Source: Myxococcota bacterium (GTDB taxonomy: Bacteria; Myxococcota; Kuafuiibacteriia; Kuafuiibacteriales; Kuafuiibacteriaceae). Taken from it: a stretch of 58,471 nt of DNA. The stretch spans positions 1 through 58,471 of the forward strand of contig JANQQN010000508.1 of the NCBI GenBank assembly GCA_028289325.1. The letters are read 5' to 3'. Within the stretch, counting starts at the first letter, position 1. Every line of letters begins with the position of its first letter. Under the pieces are notes generated by a model, which saw only the letters and a list, made by a program, of their open reading frames with translations, did no database searches and was not told the origin of the DNA. The translations under genes and the position numbers were made by a program. This document shows positions 43,972 to 51,863 of this stretch, in pieces.

Positions 43972-45489
43972 ATGAGCAGCAACGCGTTGAGGAATAGCAT
44001 CAAGTCGAAGATGTTGCGCTTGGCGGGGCTCTTATTCAGCCCAGCCCTTCTGTTACTCGGGCTGGGCTGCGGTCCGAAAGCCCCCAATGGCCTTAGGTCA
44101 GTCGGCGCCCGAGACGGGCCACGGGTGCGTGGGATATCGCGCATCAAGCGCGTAGATCTCAGGAAGAATGACGAGCGAACCGCTCTTCTCATCGGGATCT
44201 CTCGGTACGAGGAGCGCCCCCTGAGTAATCCGGTCAACGATGTCGAGCGTATGCGGGCGGTCCTGGCGGACGTAGGCTTCGATGTGGTGGTCAAGACGGA
44301 CTTGAACCGCCGCCAGTTTAAAGACACCGTTACCGAGTTTGGTGCTCGGCTGAAGGCCAATGGTGGCGTCGGCTTGTTCTTCTACTCTGGCCATGGCGTC
44401 CAGCTCGACGGCGAGAACTATATGCTGCCGCGTGACTTCAACCTGGGAACGGTCGCTGATGCGGAAGACGAGGGCGTGTCTTTGGCCCGGGTCGTCAACG
44501 CGATGGAGGCGGCCAAGAATCCGTTGAATCTAATTTTTCTCGACGCGTGTCGTGACGCTCCTATCTCTCCCTTGACCCGCTCTTCTAACCTTACCAAGGG
44601 CCTGGCGAAACCCAAGGAGCTGCCAGAGGGGTTCTGGCTGGCGTTCGCCGCCGCTCCAGGACACCCCGCCCTCGACGGCGAGGGAGAACTCAGCCCATAC
44701 ACCGCTGCACTGGCCGAGAACATTCCGATTCGCGGTCGAAGGATTGTCGACGTTCTCATGCAGACTCGTCGATCGGTCAAGCAGGCAACGGAAGGGTTTC
44801 AACAACCTTGGTATGAGTTCTCGGTCGACGCGCCCTTCTATTTCCGCGAGCCGCTGGGTAACGATATCCGTTCAAGCGATCGGCTCATCTGGTCTGATTC
44901 CAACGAGATAGGTATGAAGATCCTGGCTAAGGAAGTTACGGTAGATGATTATCGGGTTTGCGTCGATGATGGCGCCTGCCAAACGAAGCACTTCAGGTCG
45001 GCTATAGAGGGCTGCAATTGGCCGGCAGAGCAGCGCGCCGGCCACCCAATGAATTGCGTCAACTGGTTTGGTGCGCGAGATTTCTGCAAGTGGGCGGGTG
45101 GGCGCTTGCCCACCATCGACGAGTGGCTCGCCGAAGCGACGGCATCGGGTGCTCGCTCCTTTCCCTGGGGTGAAGAGCCAGTGGACTGTTCGGTCGCCGT
45201 CGTCGCTGAGCAAGGAGGAGGATGCGGGACGGCCGAGACGTGGCCGCCCTGCAGTCGCCCCAATGGCGCCAGTATCAGTGAAGTATGCGACTTGATCGGG
45301 AACGTTTGGGAGTGGACGTCAACCTCGGATGGCGACAAGAAGGTCTTGGTCGGCGGCGGTTGGAACAGCCGCCGATCGAGTCTCGAAGTGTCGAGCCGAG
45401 CCCTTAGACACCCGACACTAAGGAGTCGCTATCATGGATTTCGGTGCGTTGCGCCGATGAACCTGTCGGCTCGGCCGTCGCCGTTGTAG
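43972..45489 (+). CDS. Caspase-like (peptidase C14) - FGE fusion lipoprotein
   Basis: 505 aa; an internal ATG at 44011 is an alternative start. The signal ends in a lipobox (LLLLGLGCGPK). The caspase p20 fold runs from about 68 to 265, with the catalytic His in FFYSGHGVQLDGENYMLP (H141) and the catalytic Cys in LIFLDACRDAP (C193); both are present. From about 300 to 495 is a trimmed FGE/SUMF1-like domain (EVTVDDYRVCVDDGACQ; HPMNCVNWFGARDFCKWAGGRLPTIDEW; SFPWGEEP; LIGNVWEWTSTSDGD; VGGGWNSRRSS; YHGFRCV) without the FGE catalytic cysteine pair. The lipobox implies a periplasmic, membrane-anchored protease, unusual for an orthocaspase. Confidence 0.9.
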   Translation: MSSNALRNSIKSKMLRLAGLLFSPALLLLGLGCGPKAPNGLRSVGARDGPRVRGISRIKRVDLRKNDERTALLIGISRYEERPLSNPVNDVERMRAVLADVGFDVVVKTDLNRRQFKDTVTEFGARLKANGGVGLFFYSGHGVQLDGENYMLPRDFNLGTVADAEDEGVSLARVVNAMEAAKNPLNLIFLDACRDAPISPLTRSSNLTKGLAKPKELPEGFWLAFAAAPGHPALDGEGELSPYTAALAENIPIRGRRIVDVLMQTRRSVKQATEGFQQPWYEFSVDAPFYFREPLGNDIRSSDRLIWSDSNEIGMKILAKEVTVDDYRVCVDDGACQTKHFRSAIEGCNWPAEQRAGHPMNCVNWFGARDFCKWAGGRLPTIDEWLAEATASGARSFPWGEEPVDCSVAVVAEQGGGCGTAETWPPCSRPNGASISEVCDLIGNVWEWTSTSDGDKKVLVGGGWNSRRSSLEVSSRALRHPTLRSRYHGFRCVAPMNLSARPSPL

Positions 45490-45710
45490 CTGGCTTTGCC
45501 CGGCGTAGTCCAAACGGCAACGCCTTAAGCCCTACTGCTGCCACTTCCTACATGTGAAGTCTGGACGATCACTGTCCCGAGTCATACGGCGAACGTCGCT
45601 TGGCTGGTGCCACGTAAGGAACGCTGCTGTTCGGAAATTCGGCACCTACTGCAGCGAGTATCTCCGTGAGACTCGGCGGATTCCTTGGATGAGACTAGAC
45701 TGGTTTAGAA
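45490..45710. other. Intergenic stretch before the transposase remnant
   Basis: About 220 bp after the caspase gene with low coding potential and no strong hairpin. It probably includes the lost end of the insertion element. Confidence 0.35.
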
Positions 45711-46595
45711 GCTGAAGATCGACCGAAGACTCGCCGAAGCGGTGGCGTCGACGCTGGCGGCCCGGTTCTTCGTGGAGGTGGTATTCGGTAAGTGCTTGCC
45801 AACAATGAAGGCGATCGTTGTGAAGGTATCTGCGCGATCCGCTGGATGGTGAAGCAACTGGGGCTGGCGAAGCGGATCGATGAGGCCGTAAAGCTGCGGA
45901 AGCTCCGCCATCCGTACCACGAGTCGGATCATGTTTTCAGCATTGCTTGCAATGTGGTGTGCGGCGGGCGGGTTCTCGAACGTCGAGATTCATCTCAATG
46001 ACCAGTCTTTCTCGATGCGCTGGGCGCCAAGAGCACCCCAGATCCGACGACCGCAGGGTACTTCTGCCGCGCTTCTTGACGCCGGAGTCGTGAACGCGGT
46101 GATGGACACAATCAACGACGCAGGTGCTGAGCTTGGGCGTCGCAACCTGACTCCTCTGCCTGGGCCGAGTCGGCCCCGCAGGAGTGCTGTAAGGAGAGCT
46201 GGGACGACGCGCCGACGGCGTCATCAAAACGAAGGCACGTGGGCGCCCTCCGAAGGTCGAGCGTGAGGTCATCCAGCAGTGCGGCTTCAAGAACTTCCGC
46301 CTCGACAGCGAGCAGGTCGTCGAGTTTCCGTACGTACCGAGTAGGTGTCGCGAGTATCGCATGCTCGCCGTCCGCAAGAACGTCAAGTCGGGTGGGCGAA
46401 GAGGCGCTCATCGACGATGTTAGCTACCACTTCGATATTACCAATGACCCGGAGAGGTCTACGAACGAGGTCGTCCGACAGGCCCATACCCGATGCAACC
46501 AGGAGAATCTCATCCAGCAGCCCAAGACCAGATTCAAACGCGACATGCACGCGTCAAACGCTGGACGAGAACTGCGCGTACATGGTGACCGGCGT
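45711..46595 (+). pseudogene. Decayed IS1380-type DDE transposase
   Basis: Pieces of one transposase can be followed across several frames: VKQLGLAKRIDEAVKLRK and HVFSIACNVVCGGRVLE (about 45850-45985), FLDALGAKSTPDPTTAGYFCR (46010-46075, next frame), VVNAVMDTINDAG (46090-46130), FKNFRLDSEQVVEF and YRMLAVRKNV (46290-46390), EALIDDVSYHFDITNDP and RCNQENLIQQ (46405-46515), then NCAYMVTG (46570-46595, again shifted). The order matches IS1380-family transposases (DDE_Tnp_1 group). Stops and frameshifts make it non-functional. No terminal inverted repeats were identified. It marks the right edge of the low-GC island. Confidence 0.85.
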
Positions 46596-46608
46596 CGGCG
46601 CACGCGGT

Positions 46609-46821
46609 CTAGGGGGCGAGACTCTTGAAGAGCATCAACCCGCCAAATCCAAGGGGAACGACCGTGTACGCGGTGACGTGAAGCGCGGTACCCGCTGCGG
46701 GCCCAAACATCTTCTTCATGGGCTCCAGCTTGCCCAACTTGTCCGGAGCGACGAAGCGCAGCACGAGGGTGACGAGCCCGAAGGCCAGGGCAAGGAGTCC
46801 GATGATGATGTTCTGGTCCAC
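46609..46821 (-). CDS. 70-aa two-TM protein downstream of the symporter
   Basis: GTG start 6 bp after the symporter stop, with a GAGGAT SD overlapping that stop region. Two hydrophobic segments (IIIGLLALAFGLVTLVLRFV; ALHVTAYTVVPLGFGGLMLF) flank a conserved-looking polar loop (DKLGKLEPMKKMFGPAAG). Coupling to the transporter suggests a small accessory subunit. The family is not recognised. Confidence 0.7.
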   Translation of the reverse strand: MDQNIIIGLLALAFGLVTLVLRFVAPDKLGKLEPMKKMFGPAAGTALHVTAYTVVPLGFGGLMLFKSLAP

Positions 46822-46827
46822 GGCGCA

Positions 46828-48192
46828 TTATCCTCGAGAATCGGGGGATATTGAATCCTGAATGTTGGGGCCGGGGGCCGACGGTTCGACGAAGCGGTTC
46901 ATCACTACGCTCGCCGCGAGGTCGCCGCTCACGTTCACCGACGTCCGTGCCATGTCGAGGATGCGGTCGACGCCGAGGATCAACGAGATCCCGCCCGCGG
47001 GAACACCAACCCCGGTCAAAATGGTGGCCAGGATGACGATGCCGACCCCTGGCGTGCTGGGGGAGCCGATCGAAGCACCGACGGTGGTGGCCACGAGGAG
47101 ACCGAGCTCGGGCCAGGTGAGCTCGATGCCGAAAACTTGGGTCAAGAACACGGTCGCAGCCACCTGGTACAGCGCGGTGCCGTCCATGTTTACCGTGGCT
47201 CCCAAAGGGATGATGAACTGCGCGATGCTCGGGGTCACGCCCAGTCGATTCTGGGCGATGTCCATCGACAGCGGCATGACCGCGGCCGAGCTCGAGGTTG
47301 AAAAGGCCAGCAGCTGAGCGTCTCGAATGCGGGACAAGAAGGTCCAAGGCGCCATGCGCGCCAGCGCCCAAACGATCCCGCAGTACACGCCGAGCAGAAG
47401 GGCGAGACCGAGCAAAACCGTGCCCACATACGCGGACATCCCGCTGAGCACGGCGAATCCGATCTTGATGGTGATCTGCGCGAGGAGGCCGAACACGGCG
47501 ATGGGGGCGATCACCATCGCCCAGCCGACGATCTCCATGGCGAGCTCCTGCACGGACAACAGAAGCTCGCGTAGAGGTCGAGCCCGCTCTTGATCGATAC
47601 TCAGTAGAGCAGCGCCGATGAATATGCTGAGGACGACGATCTGCAGCATGCTTTCGTCGAGCGCAGCCCGCAGGGGATTGGAGGGGACGAGCCGGACGAT
47701 CTCGTCGGTCAAGCTGACCTTGGCCGGCGCCGCGGGCGATGTGGCGGCGAGCGCGTCGTCCGGTACGACGGCGCGGACGAGGTTGGGGTCGATGAGGTCG
47801 CCAGGTCGAATCAACGACGCGACCCCGATCCCGAGCAACACGGCGATCACCGTTGTCGCCAAGAAGTACGGCACGAGCCGGGTGCTGAGCCGGCGCAGCA
47901 GCGCGGTGTCCGAGCTGGAGGTGACCCCCACCACGATGGAGCTCATGACGAGCGGAATCACGATCATCTGAATGAGCGCCAAGAAGATCTGCCCGGGCAG
48001 CGCCAACCACACGCCGATGGTCTCCGCCTGGTCCTCGCCGGCCACCGCGAGCCCCGTCGGGGCGAGGACGAGCCCCACCGTTACCCCGAGGACCATCGCC
48101 AAGACGATCTGCAGCCACAGCTTTCGCCGTGCGTTGCCCGCGATGCCTCGCATCACCTCGATCAGCGGAGGCGGCGTCGACACGTCTGCCAT
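46828..48192 (-). CDS. DAACS-family dicarboxylate/glutamate:cation symporter
   Basis: 454 aa, GltP/GltT/DctA type. Hallmarks: Ser-rich re-entrant hairpin AFSTSSSAAVMPLSM, the NMDGTALYQ motif for substrate/cation, the second hairpin SIGSPSTPGVGIVIL, and the TM8 motif DRILDMARTSVNVSGDLAASVV. In family terms the NMDGT and DMxRTxxNVxGD residues bind Na+/H+ and the amino-dicarboxylate. Inner membrane, imports glutamate/aspartate or C4-dicarboxylates. It is divergent from the ArsR-type regulator across 105 bp that contain a perfect palindrome, so it may be under that regulator's control. Confidence 0.95.
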   Translation of the reverse strand: MADVSTPPPLIEVMRGIAGNARRKLWLQIVLAMVLGVTVGLVLAPTGLAVAGEDQAETIGVWLALPGQIFLALIQMIVIPLVMSSIVVGVTSSSDTALLRRLSTRLVPYFLATTVIAVLLGIGVASLIRPGDLIDPNLVRAVVPDDALAATSPAAPAKVSLTDEIVRLVPSNPLRAALDESMLQIVVLSIFIGAALLSIDQERARPLRELLLSVQELAMEIVGWAMVIAPIAVFGLLAQITIKIGFAVLSGMSAYVGTVLLGLALLLGVYCGIVWALARMAPWTFLSRIRDAQLLAFSTSSSAAVMPLSMDIAQNRLGVTPSIAQFIIPLGATVNMDGTALYQVAATVFLTQVFGIELTWPELGLLVATTVGASIGSPSTPGVGIVILATILTGVGVPAGGISLILGVDRILDMARTSVNVSGDLAASVVMNRFVEPSAPGPNIQDSISPDSRG

Positions 48193-48257
48193 CGCGCAAG
48201 AAGTACATTGAAGCCTCGTCGCGCGCAGTGACCCTTGGGCGACGATAAGAAACTCGG

Positions 48258-48286
48258 TTGCTCGTCGATTTGATTAGATATATATC
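48258..48286 (+). promoter_or_regulatory. Candidate promoter of the ArsR-type gene
   Basis: TTGCTC (48258-48263), 17 bp, TATATC (48281-48286). The -10 lies inside the palindromic operator, the usual arrangement for repression by promoter occlusion. The predicted start is near 48293, giving a very short leader. Confidence 0.45.
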
Positions 48287-48294
48287 TAATCAAA
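48269..48294. promoter_or_regulatory. Perfect 26-bp palindromic operator
   Basis: The half-site TTTGATTAGATAT is followed directly by its exact reverse complement. It is strikingly AT-rich in GC-rich surroundings. It ends 3 bp before the first ATG of the ArsR-type gene and 77 bp from the divergent symporter start. This is most likely the autoregulatory operator of the adjacent ArsR-family protein. Confidence 0.85.
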
Positions 48295-48303
48295 GAGATG
48301 CCT

Positions 48304-48876
48304 ATGGAAACCTTGATCAGCTTCTTCAAGGCCCTCTCCGACCCCAATCGCCTTCGGATCGTGGGATTGCTGGCCCATCGGCCCCATAGCGTCGAGGAGC
48401 TGGCGATGGTGTTGGACCTCAAGGCCCCCACCGTGTCCCACCACACCAAGAAGCTGGTGGGGGCGGGATTGGTGCAGGGCCAGGTCGACGGCCACTACCA
48501 CGTGTATTCGCTTCGGCTAGACCAGATGCAGGCGACGGCCCGACAGCTTCTCAATAAGGCGTCGATCCAGGAGCTCGCCGAGGAGGGTACGGATGCCTAC
48601 GACCGCAAGGTGTTGGCCGCGTTCTTGGACGACGAGGGGCGGGTGGTCTCGATCCCCATGAAGCGCAAGAAGTTCGACGTGTTGCTCCGCCACGCATTGC
48701 GGTTGTTCGACGACGCCCAGGAGTGGACGGAGCGGGAAGTGAATCGACGGCTCAAGCCCCTGACCCAAGACGTGGCCAGCTTTCGGCGCGGCTTCATCGA
48801 CCACGGTTACATGGTTCGGGATCCCGCCGGCGCTAGCTACCGTCGGGTGGTCACTCCAGGATCGTCGCCGTCTTGA
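48304..48876 (+). CDS. ArsR-family winged-helix regulator with DUF2087 domain
   Basis: 190 aa from the ATG at 48304, preferred because AAAGAG lies 6 nt before it; the ATG at 48298 would have no spacer. The N-terminal ~85 residues are an ArsR HTH (SFFKALSDPNRLRIVGLLAHRPHSVEELAMVLDLKAPTVSHHTKKLVGAGLVQG). The second half is DUF2087-like (ALRLFDDAQEWTEREVNRRLKPL; FRRGFIDHGYMVRDPAGASYRRV). There is no cysteine metal site in the HTH, so the signal is probably not a metal. Its 3' end overlaps the convergent cyclophilin gene by 26 bp. Confidence 0.9.
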   Translation: METLISFFKALSDPNRLRIVGLLAHRPHSVEELAMVLDLKAPTVSHHTKKLVGAGLVQGQVDGHYHVYSLRLDQMQATARQLLNKASIQELAEEGTDAYDRKVLAAFLDDEGRVVSIPMKRKKFDVLLRHALRLFDDAQEWTEREVNRRLKPLTQDVASFRRGFIDHGYMVRDPAGASYRRVVTPGSSPS

Positions 48877-49579
48877 TGTAGTCGAGCTTGTCGAATTCGG
48901 CTCGAAGGTAGGCATTACCTTCCGCTTGCAGGCGGTCTTGCGCCGGTCCGCGCCCGCGGGGGGCCCCTTCGCCGTAGCCCGAGTACAGGGCTTCGACCGG
49001 GGCCATGTCTCGAACTTTGCCGAACGGCGCGAAGCCCATGCTGTCGAGGCGGCCGTTGTTACCGTAGTTGATGAAGATCTGAGTGGTCCGGGTATCGGGG
49101 CCGGCGGTCGCGAAGGTGACCATGCCCGGGGTGTTCGATTGCTCGACGGGATCGTCTTGGATCCGCGCTTGTCGCCACACGGTGTTGATCTTGGGTCGGC
49201 CACTGATCCCGACCTGGGCCATGAAGCCGGAGATGACGCGAAAGAACGCGACGTCATCGTAGAAACCGGCCTTGACGAGGTTGTAGAAGCGGTCTGCACC
49301 CTTCGGCGCCCACGCCCGGGTGACATCGATGATCACGTCACCTTTGGTGGTTTCGAACTTCACCGCATACGTGGCTGGCGCTTGCGCGGTGGCTCGGGAT
49401 GGATCCATCAGCGCGTCAGCGCCGGCGGCGGGCGGCGCTTCGCTCGTCTTTGCTCCGTCGGTCTTCACTTGGCTTTTCTTCGCCTGGCTTGGCTTCGTGC
49501 CGTCGTTCGCGCTCGGGCAACCGGCGAGACCGACGGCGATCGTCAGCGTAAATATGGGAACCAAGGTCCGGTGCTGCAT
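48851..49579 (-). CDS. Cyclophilin-type peptidyl-prolyl isomerase, lipoprotein
   Basis: 242 aa. Signal and lipobox (LTIAVGLAGCPS), then a charged Lys/Ser/Pro linker, then a cyclophilin core from about residue 70: VKFETTKGDVIIDVTRAWAPKGADRFYNLVKAGFYDDVAFFRVISGFMAQVG, TPGMVTFATAGPDTRTTQIFINYGNN, GFAPFGKV. The FFRVISGFMAQ and QIFIN motifs include the catalytic Arg and the hydrophobic pocket. It assists folding of envelope proteins in the periplasm. It lies 33 bp downstream of the LysR gene on the same strand. Confidence 0.93.
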   Translation of the reverse strand: MQHRTLVPIFTLTIAVGLAGCPSANDGTKPSQAKKSQVKTDGAKTSEAPPAAGADALMDPSRATAQAPATYAVKFETTKGDVIIDVTRAWAPKGADRFYNLVKAGFYDDVAFFRVISGFMAQVGISGRPKINTVWRQARIQDDPVEQSNTPGMVTFATAGPDTRTTQIFINYGNNGRLDSMGFAPFGKVRDMAPVEALYSGYGEGAPRGRGPAQDRLQAEGNAYLRAEFDKLDYIKTATILE

Positions 49580-49612
49580 GGCCGGCGATGCTCGAAGACC
49601 GCTGCGCGACTG

Positions 49613-50512
49613 TCAACTCGCGAGACTGTCGCGCTCGGCCCCGTTACGGTCCATGTCATCGGCGGCGGCGAGCAGATCGTCGGTAAGCTCGGAGGCCTTT
49701 CGCCAACCCAGGCAATACCGCAGCGGATATCTGGGGCGAAAAGGTAAGACCGCGATGCCCGGATACTTCAGCGCGGAGGACACCGGAAGCAAGGCCGCCG
49801 CCGCGCCGCCGGCCACGAGGCCGAGGAGCTGGTCGACGGTCTGCACATCGCAGTCGAGCCGCGGCCGGATGCCTTCTCGGTCGCAGAACTCGTGAAAGTG
49901 TTCGGCGATCATCGGTTGCTGGCGCCGGCAGGGCAGGGCGAGCTGAAGCCCGTCGAGGTCTCGGGGCTCGACCACGGACTTGGACGCGAGCGGCCCGTCG
50001 ATGGGAACGACGGCGACCAGCTCGGTTTCGAAGAGCGGCCGAACGTTGCAGCCCGACGGAAATGCCCAATCCACGGCCACCAGCGCATGAACGCCACCGT
50101 CCGTGAGCACCCGAGGGATCGACGGCTCGTCGACCGACACCAGGCTCACCGGCACCGTTGGATGTCGACGCCGAAAAGCGCGGATCAGGCGTCCGACCGG
50201 GGGATGCTGTCCGCAAAGACCGACCCCGAGCACCAGTCGGCCCAGGTATGCGCCCGCCTTCGTTCGCGCGACTCGGGTGGCTTCCGCCGCGCGGTCGATG
50301 ATGTCCGTCGCTCCCGCCAAAAAGGCCAGGCCCGCTTCCGTCAGCCGTACGTTGCGGCTATCGCGCTCGAACAGCTGCGTTCCGAGGTCCGCTTCGAGTT
50401 TCTGCACGGCGCGACTGAGGGCCGGTTGGGTGCAGCCCAGGCGCTGCGCGGCCCGCCCAAAATGGAGCACCTCGGCGAGGGCGACGAACATTTCAAGGTG
50501 CCGGATCTCCAT
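49613..50512 (-). CDS. LysR-type transcriptional regulator
   Basis: 299 aa. N-terminal HTH (MEIRHLEMFVALAEVLHFGRAAQRLGCTQPALSRAVQKLEADLGTQLFERD) and a LysR substrate-binding domain (GRLVLGVGLCGQHPPVGRLIRAF; ALLPVSSALKYPG). It is divergent from the RND efflux operon (gap 50513-50669), the classical position of an LTTR controlling its neighbour. The start ATG at 50512 lies inside a perfect 16-bp palindrome. Confidence 0.94.
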   Translation of the reverse strand: MEIRHLEMFVALAEVLHFGRAAQRLGCTQPALSRAVQKLEADLGTQLFERDSRNVRLTEAGLAFLAGATDIIDRAAEATRVARTKAGAYLGRLVLGVGLCGQHPPVGRLIRAFRRRHPTVPVSLVSVDEPSIPRVLTDGGVHALVAVDWAFPSGCNVRPLFETELVAVVPIDGPLASKSVVEPRDLDGLQLALPCRRQQPMIAEHFHEFCDREGIRPRLDCDVQTVDQLLGLVAGGAAAALLPVSSALKYPGIAVLPFRPRYPLRYCLGWRKASELTDDLLAAADDMDRNGAERDSLAS

Positions 50513-50520
50513 ATGGAGAT
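50505..50520. promoter_or_regulatory. 16-bp palindrome over the LysR start codon
   Basis: ATCTCCATATGGAGAT is a perfect dyad that contains the LysR ATG. It could form an mRNA hairpin masking the start, or serve as an autoregulatory site. Confidence 0.45.
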
Positions 50521-50539
50521 TGATACGATAAGCGCATCA
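50521..50539. promoter_or_regulatory. Candidate LysR (T-N11-A) binding box
   Basis: TGAT-N11-ATCA, a dyad with the T-N11-A spacing typical of LTTR sites. It lies just upstream of lysR in the divergent gap shared with the RND operon. Confidence 0.45.
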
Positions 50540-50669
50540 GTTTGGATAGGTCTTCGACTTCAATAGTTTCGGTTGCTTCTGAGGGCGGCTAATAACCCCT
50601 GGGTAGCTCGTTGCGGAATGCGTATTGATTTTGGTGGACATGGCGTCAGCTGCCCTTAACAACGGCGGC

Positions 50670-51863
50670 ATGCGTCCCTACCACCACTTGTGTGCGCTCT
50701 TGAGCGTCGGCGTCGCTGCAGCCTGCGCGCCCGCGTCTTCCAAGACCGTCGAAGCCGCGCGGCGTCCTCGGCCGGTTCGCCTGGCGCCGGTCCGCGTGGC
50801 GACCGGGGTCGAGACCGCGGTCTTTCCTGCTCGAGTTCGCGCCGAGCGCCAGCCTGCCCTCAGCTTTCGAATCCCCGGCCGGGTCGAATCCGTCGCCGTG
50901 GACGTCGGTGACGAGGTCGAGCAGGGCCAGCTGGTCGCGTCGCTGGATCCCAACGATTTTCGAACCCGCGTCGCCGATGCGGAGGCCGCGGTGGCGCAGG
51001 CGAGCGCCGACGCCGCCCGGACCCGGCGGGTCGCGGAGCGGGGCAAGCGGCTGTTTTCGGCCAAGGCGGTCAGCGAGGCGGAGCGAGATCAAACCCGAGA
51101 CATCGCCAAGTCGGCGGCGGCCCGACTGGAATCCGCGGTCCAGCGGCTGGCGCTCGCAAAGCGTGAGCTGGAGTACACCCGACTCGTCTCTCCCGAACGA
51201 GGCGTAGTCGTGGAGCGGCTGTTTGATCCGGGGGCCAATGTTCAAGCGGGGCAGCCGGTCGTTCGGGTCAGCGGAGACGCGCTCGAGATTCGAACGGACG
51301 TCCCCGAGAGCGCGCTGGTGAACGCGAAGGTCGGCGCGGAGGCTCGGGTGCGGCTTCCGTCCTTGGGCGACACGCCGGTCGCCGGCCGGGTCGTGCGGGT
51401 GACGAAAGGCGCCACGGACCGAAGCGTCCTGTATCCGGTGTTCATCCGGTTGGCGGATCCGAACCTCAAGCTCGTGCCCGGTTTGGCGGCCGAAGTTCGC
51501 TTCACTCCCGCTCAGCCCGGCAACCCGGCGGATCGAGACGCCTTGCTCGCCGTGCCTCCGGCCGCGGTGGGCGGCGATCCTGATGGCGCGTTCGTTTGGG
51601 TGCTGGAGCCGGAGCCGGCGGACGGCGCCGGCCAAGACGAGGTCTTCGTTGCCCGGCGCCGAGGCATCAGGCTGGTCCGTTTGACCGACCGCGCGGCGCT
51701 GGTGTCCGACGGGCTCGCGGTGGGTGAAAAAGTGGCCACCGCGGGTGCGTCGTACCTCTTCGAGGGGCAGCGAGTCCGCCTGGCGAGGCGGGCGCCGTCG
51801 GTCTTTGAAGGCCTTCACGCGTCACCCGGCGGCCCGAAGGCGGTGGAGGTCGAGCCGCGATGA
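50670..51863 (+). CDS. RND efflux periplasmic adaptor (membrane fusion protein), lipoprotein
   Basis: 397 aa from the ATG at 50670 (MRPYHHLCALLSVGVAAACAP, lipobox AAAC); in-frame alternatives are the ATG at 50640 and a TTG at 50625. AcrA/HlyD-type order: barrel-sandwich half (SFRIPGRVESVAVDVGDEVEQGQLVASLD), alpha-hairpin (DAEAAVAQASADAARTRRVAERGKRL), lipoyl return (LVSPERGVVVERLFDPGANVQAGQPVVRV), beta-barrel and membrane-proximal domain. It bridges the RND pump with the outer-membrane factor. Its stop overlaps the start of the fused pump gene (ATGA), so expression is coupled. Confidence 0.94.
   Translation: MRPYHHLCALLSVGVAAACAPASSKTVEAARRPRPVRLAPVRVATGVETAVFPARVRAERQPALSFRIPGRVESVAVDVGDEVEQGQLVASLDPNDFRTRVADAEAAVAQASADAARTRRVAERGKRLFSAKAVSEAERDQTRDIAKSAAARLESAVQRLALAKRELEYTRLVSPERGVVVERLFDPGANVQAGQPVVRVSGDALEIRTDVPESALVNAKVGAEARVRLPSLGDTPVAGRVVRVTKGATDRSVLYPVFIRLADPNLKLVPGLAAEVRFTPAQPGNPADRDALLAVPPAAVGGDPDGAFVWVLEPEPADGAGQDEVFVARRRGIRLVRLTDRAALVSDGLAVGEKVATAGASYLFEGQRVRLARRAPSVFEGLHASPGGPKAVEVEPR

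Noticed and set aside
32202-46600. tRNA-Arg as an attachment site with a matching direct repeat at the island's far end
   Set aside because: By eye I could not find a second copy of the tRNA 3' end (T-loop TTCGAAT through the acceptor) near 45.5-46.7 kb, and no integrase gene was seen; a computed repeat search would be needed.
46424-48208. 594-codon minus-strand frame over the symporter
   Set aside because: It shares the strand but not the frame with the DAACS symporter; its product is Arg/Pro/His-rich without motifs, while the other frame has all DAACS signatures.
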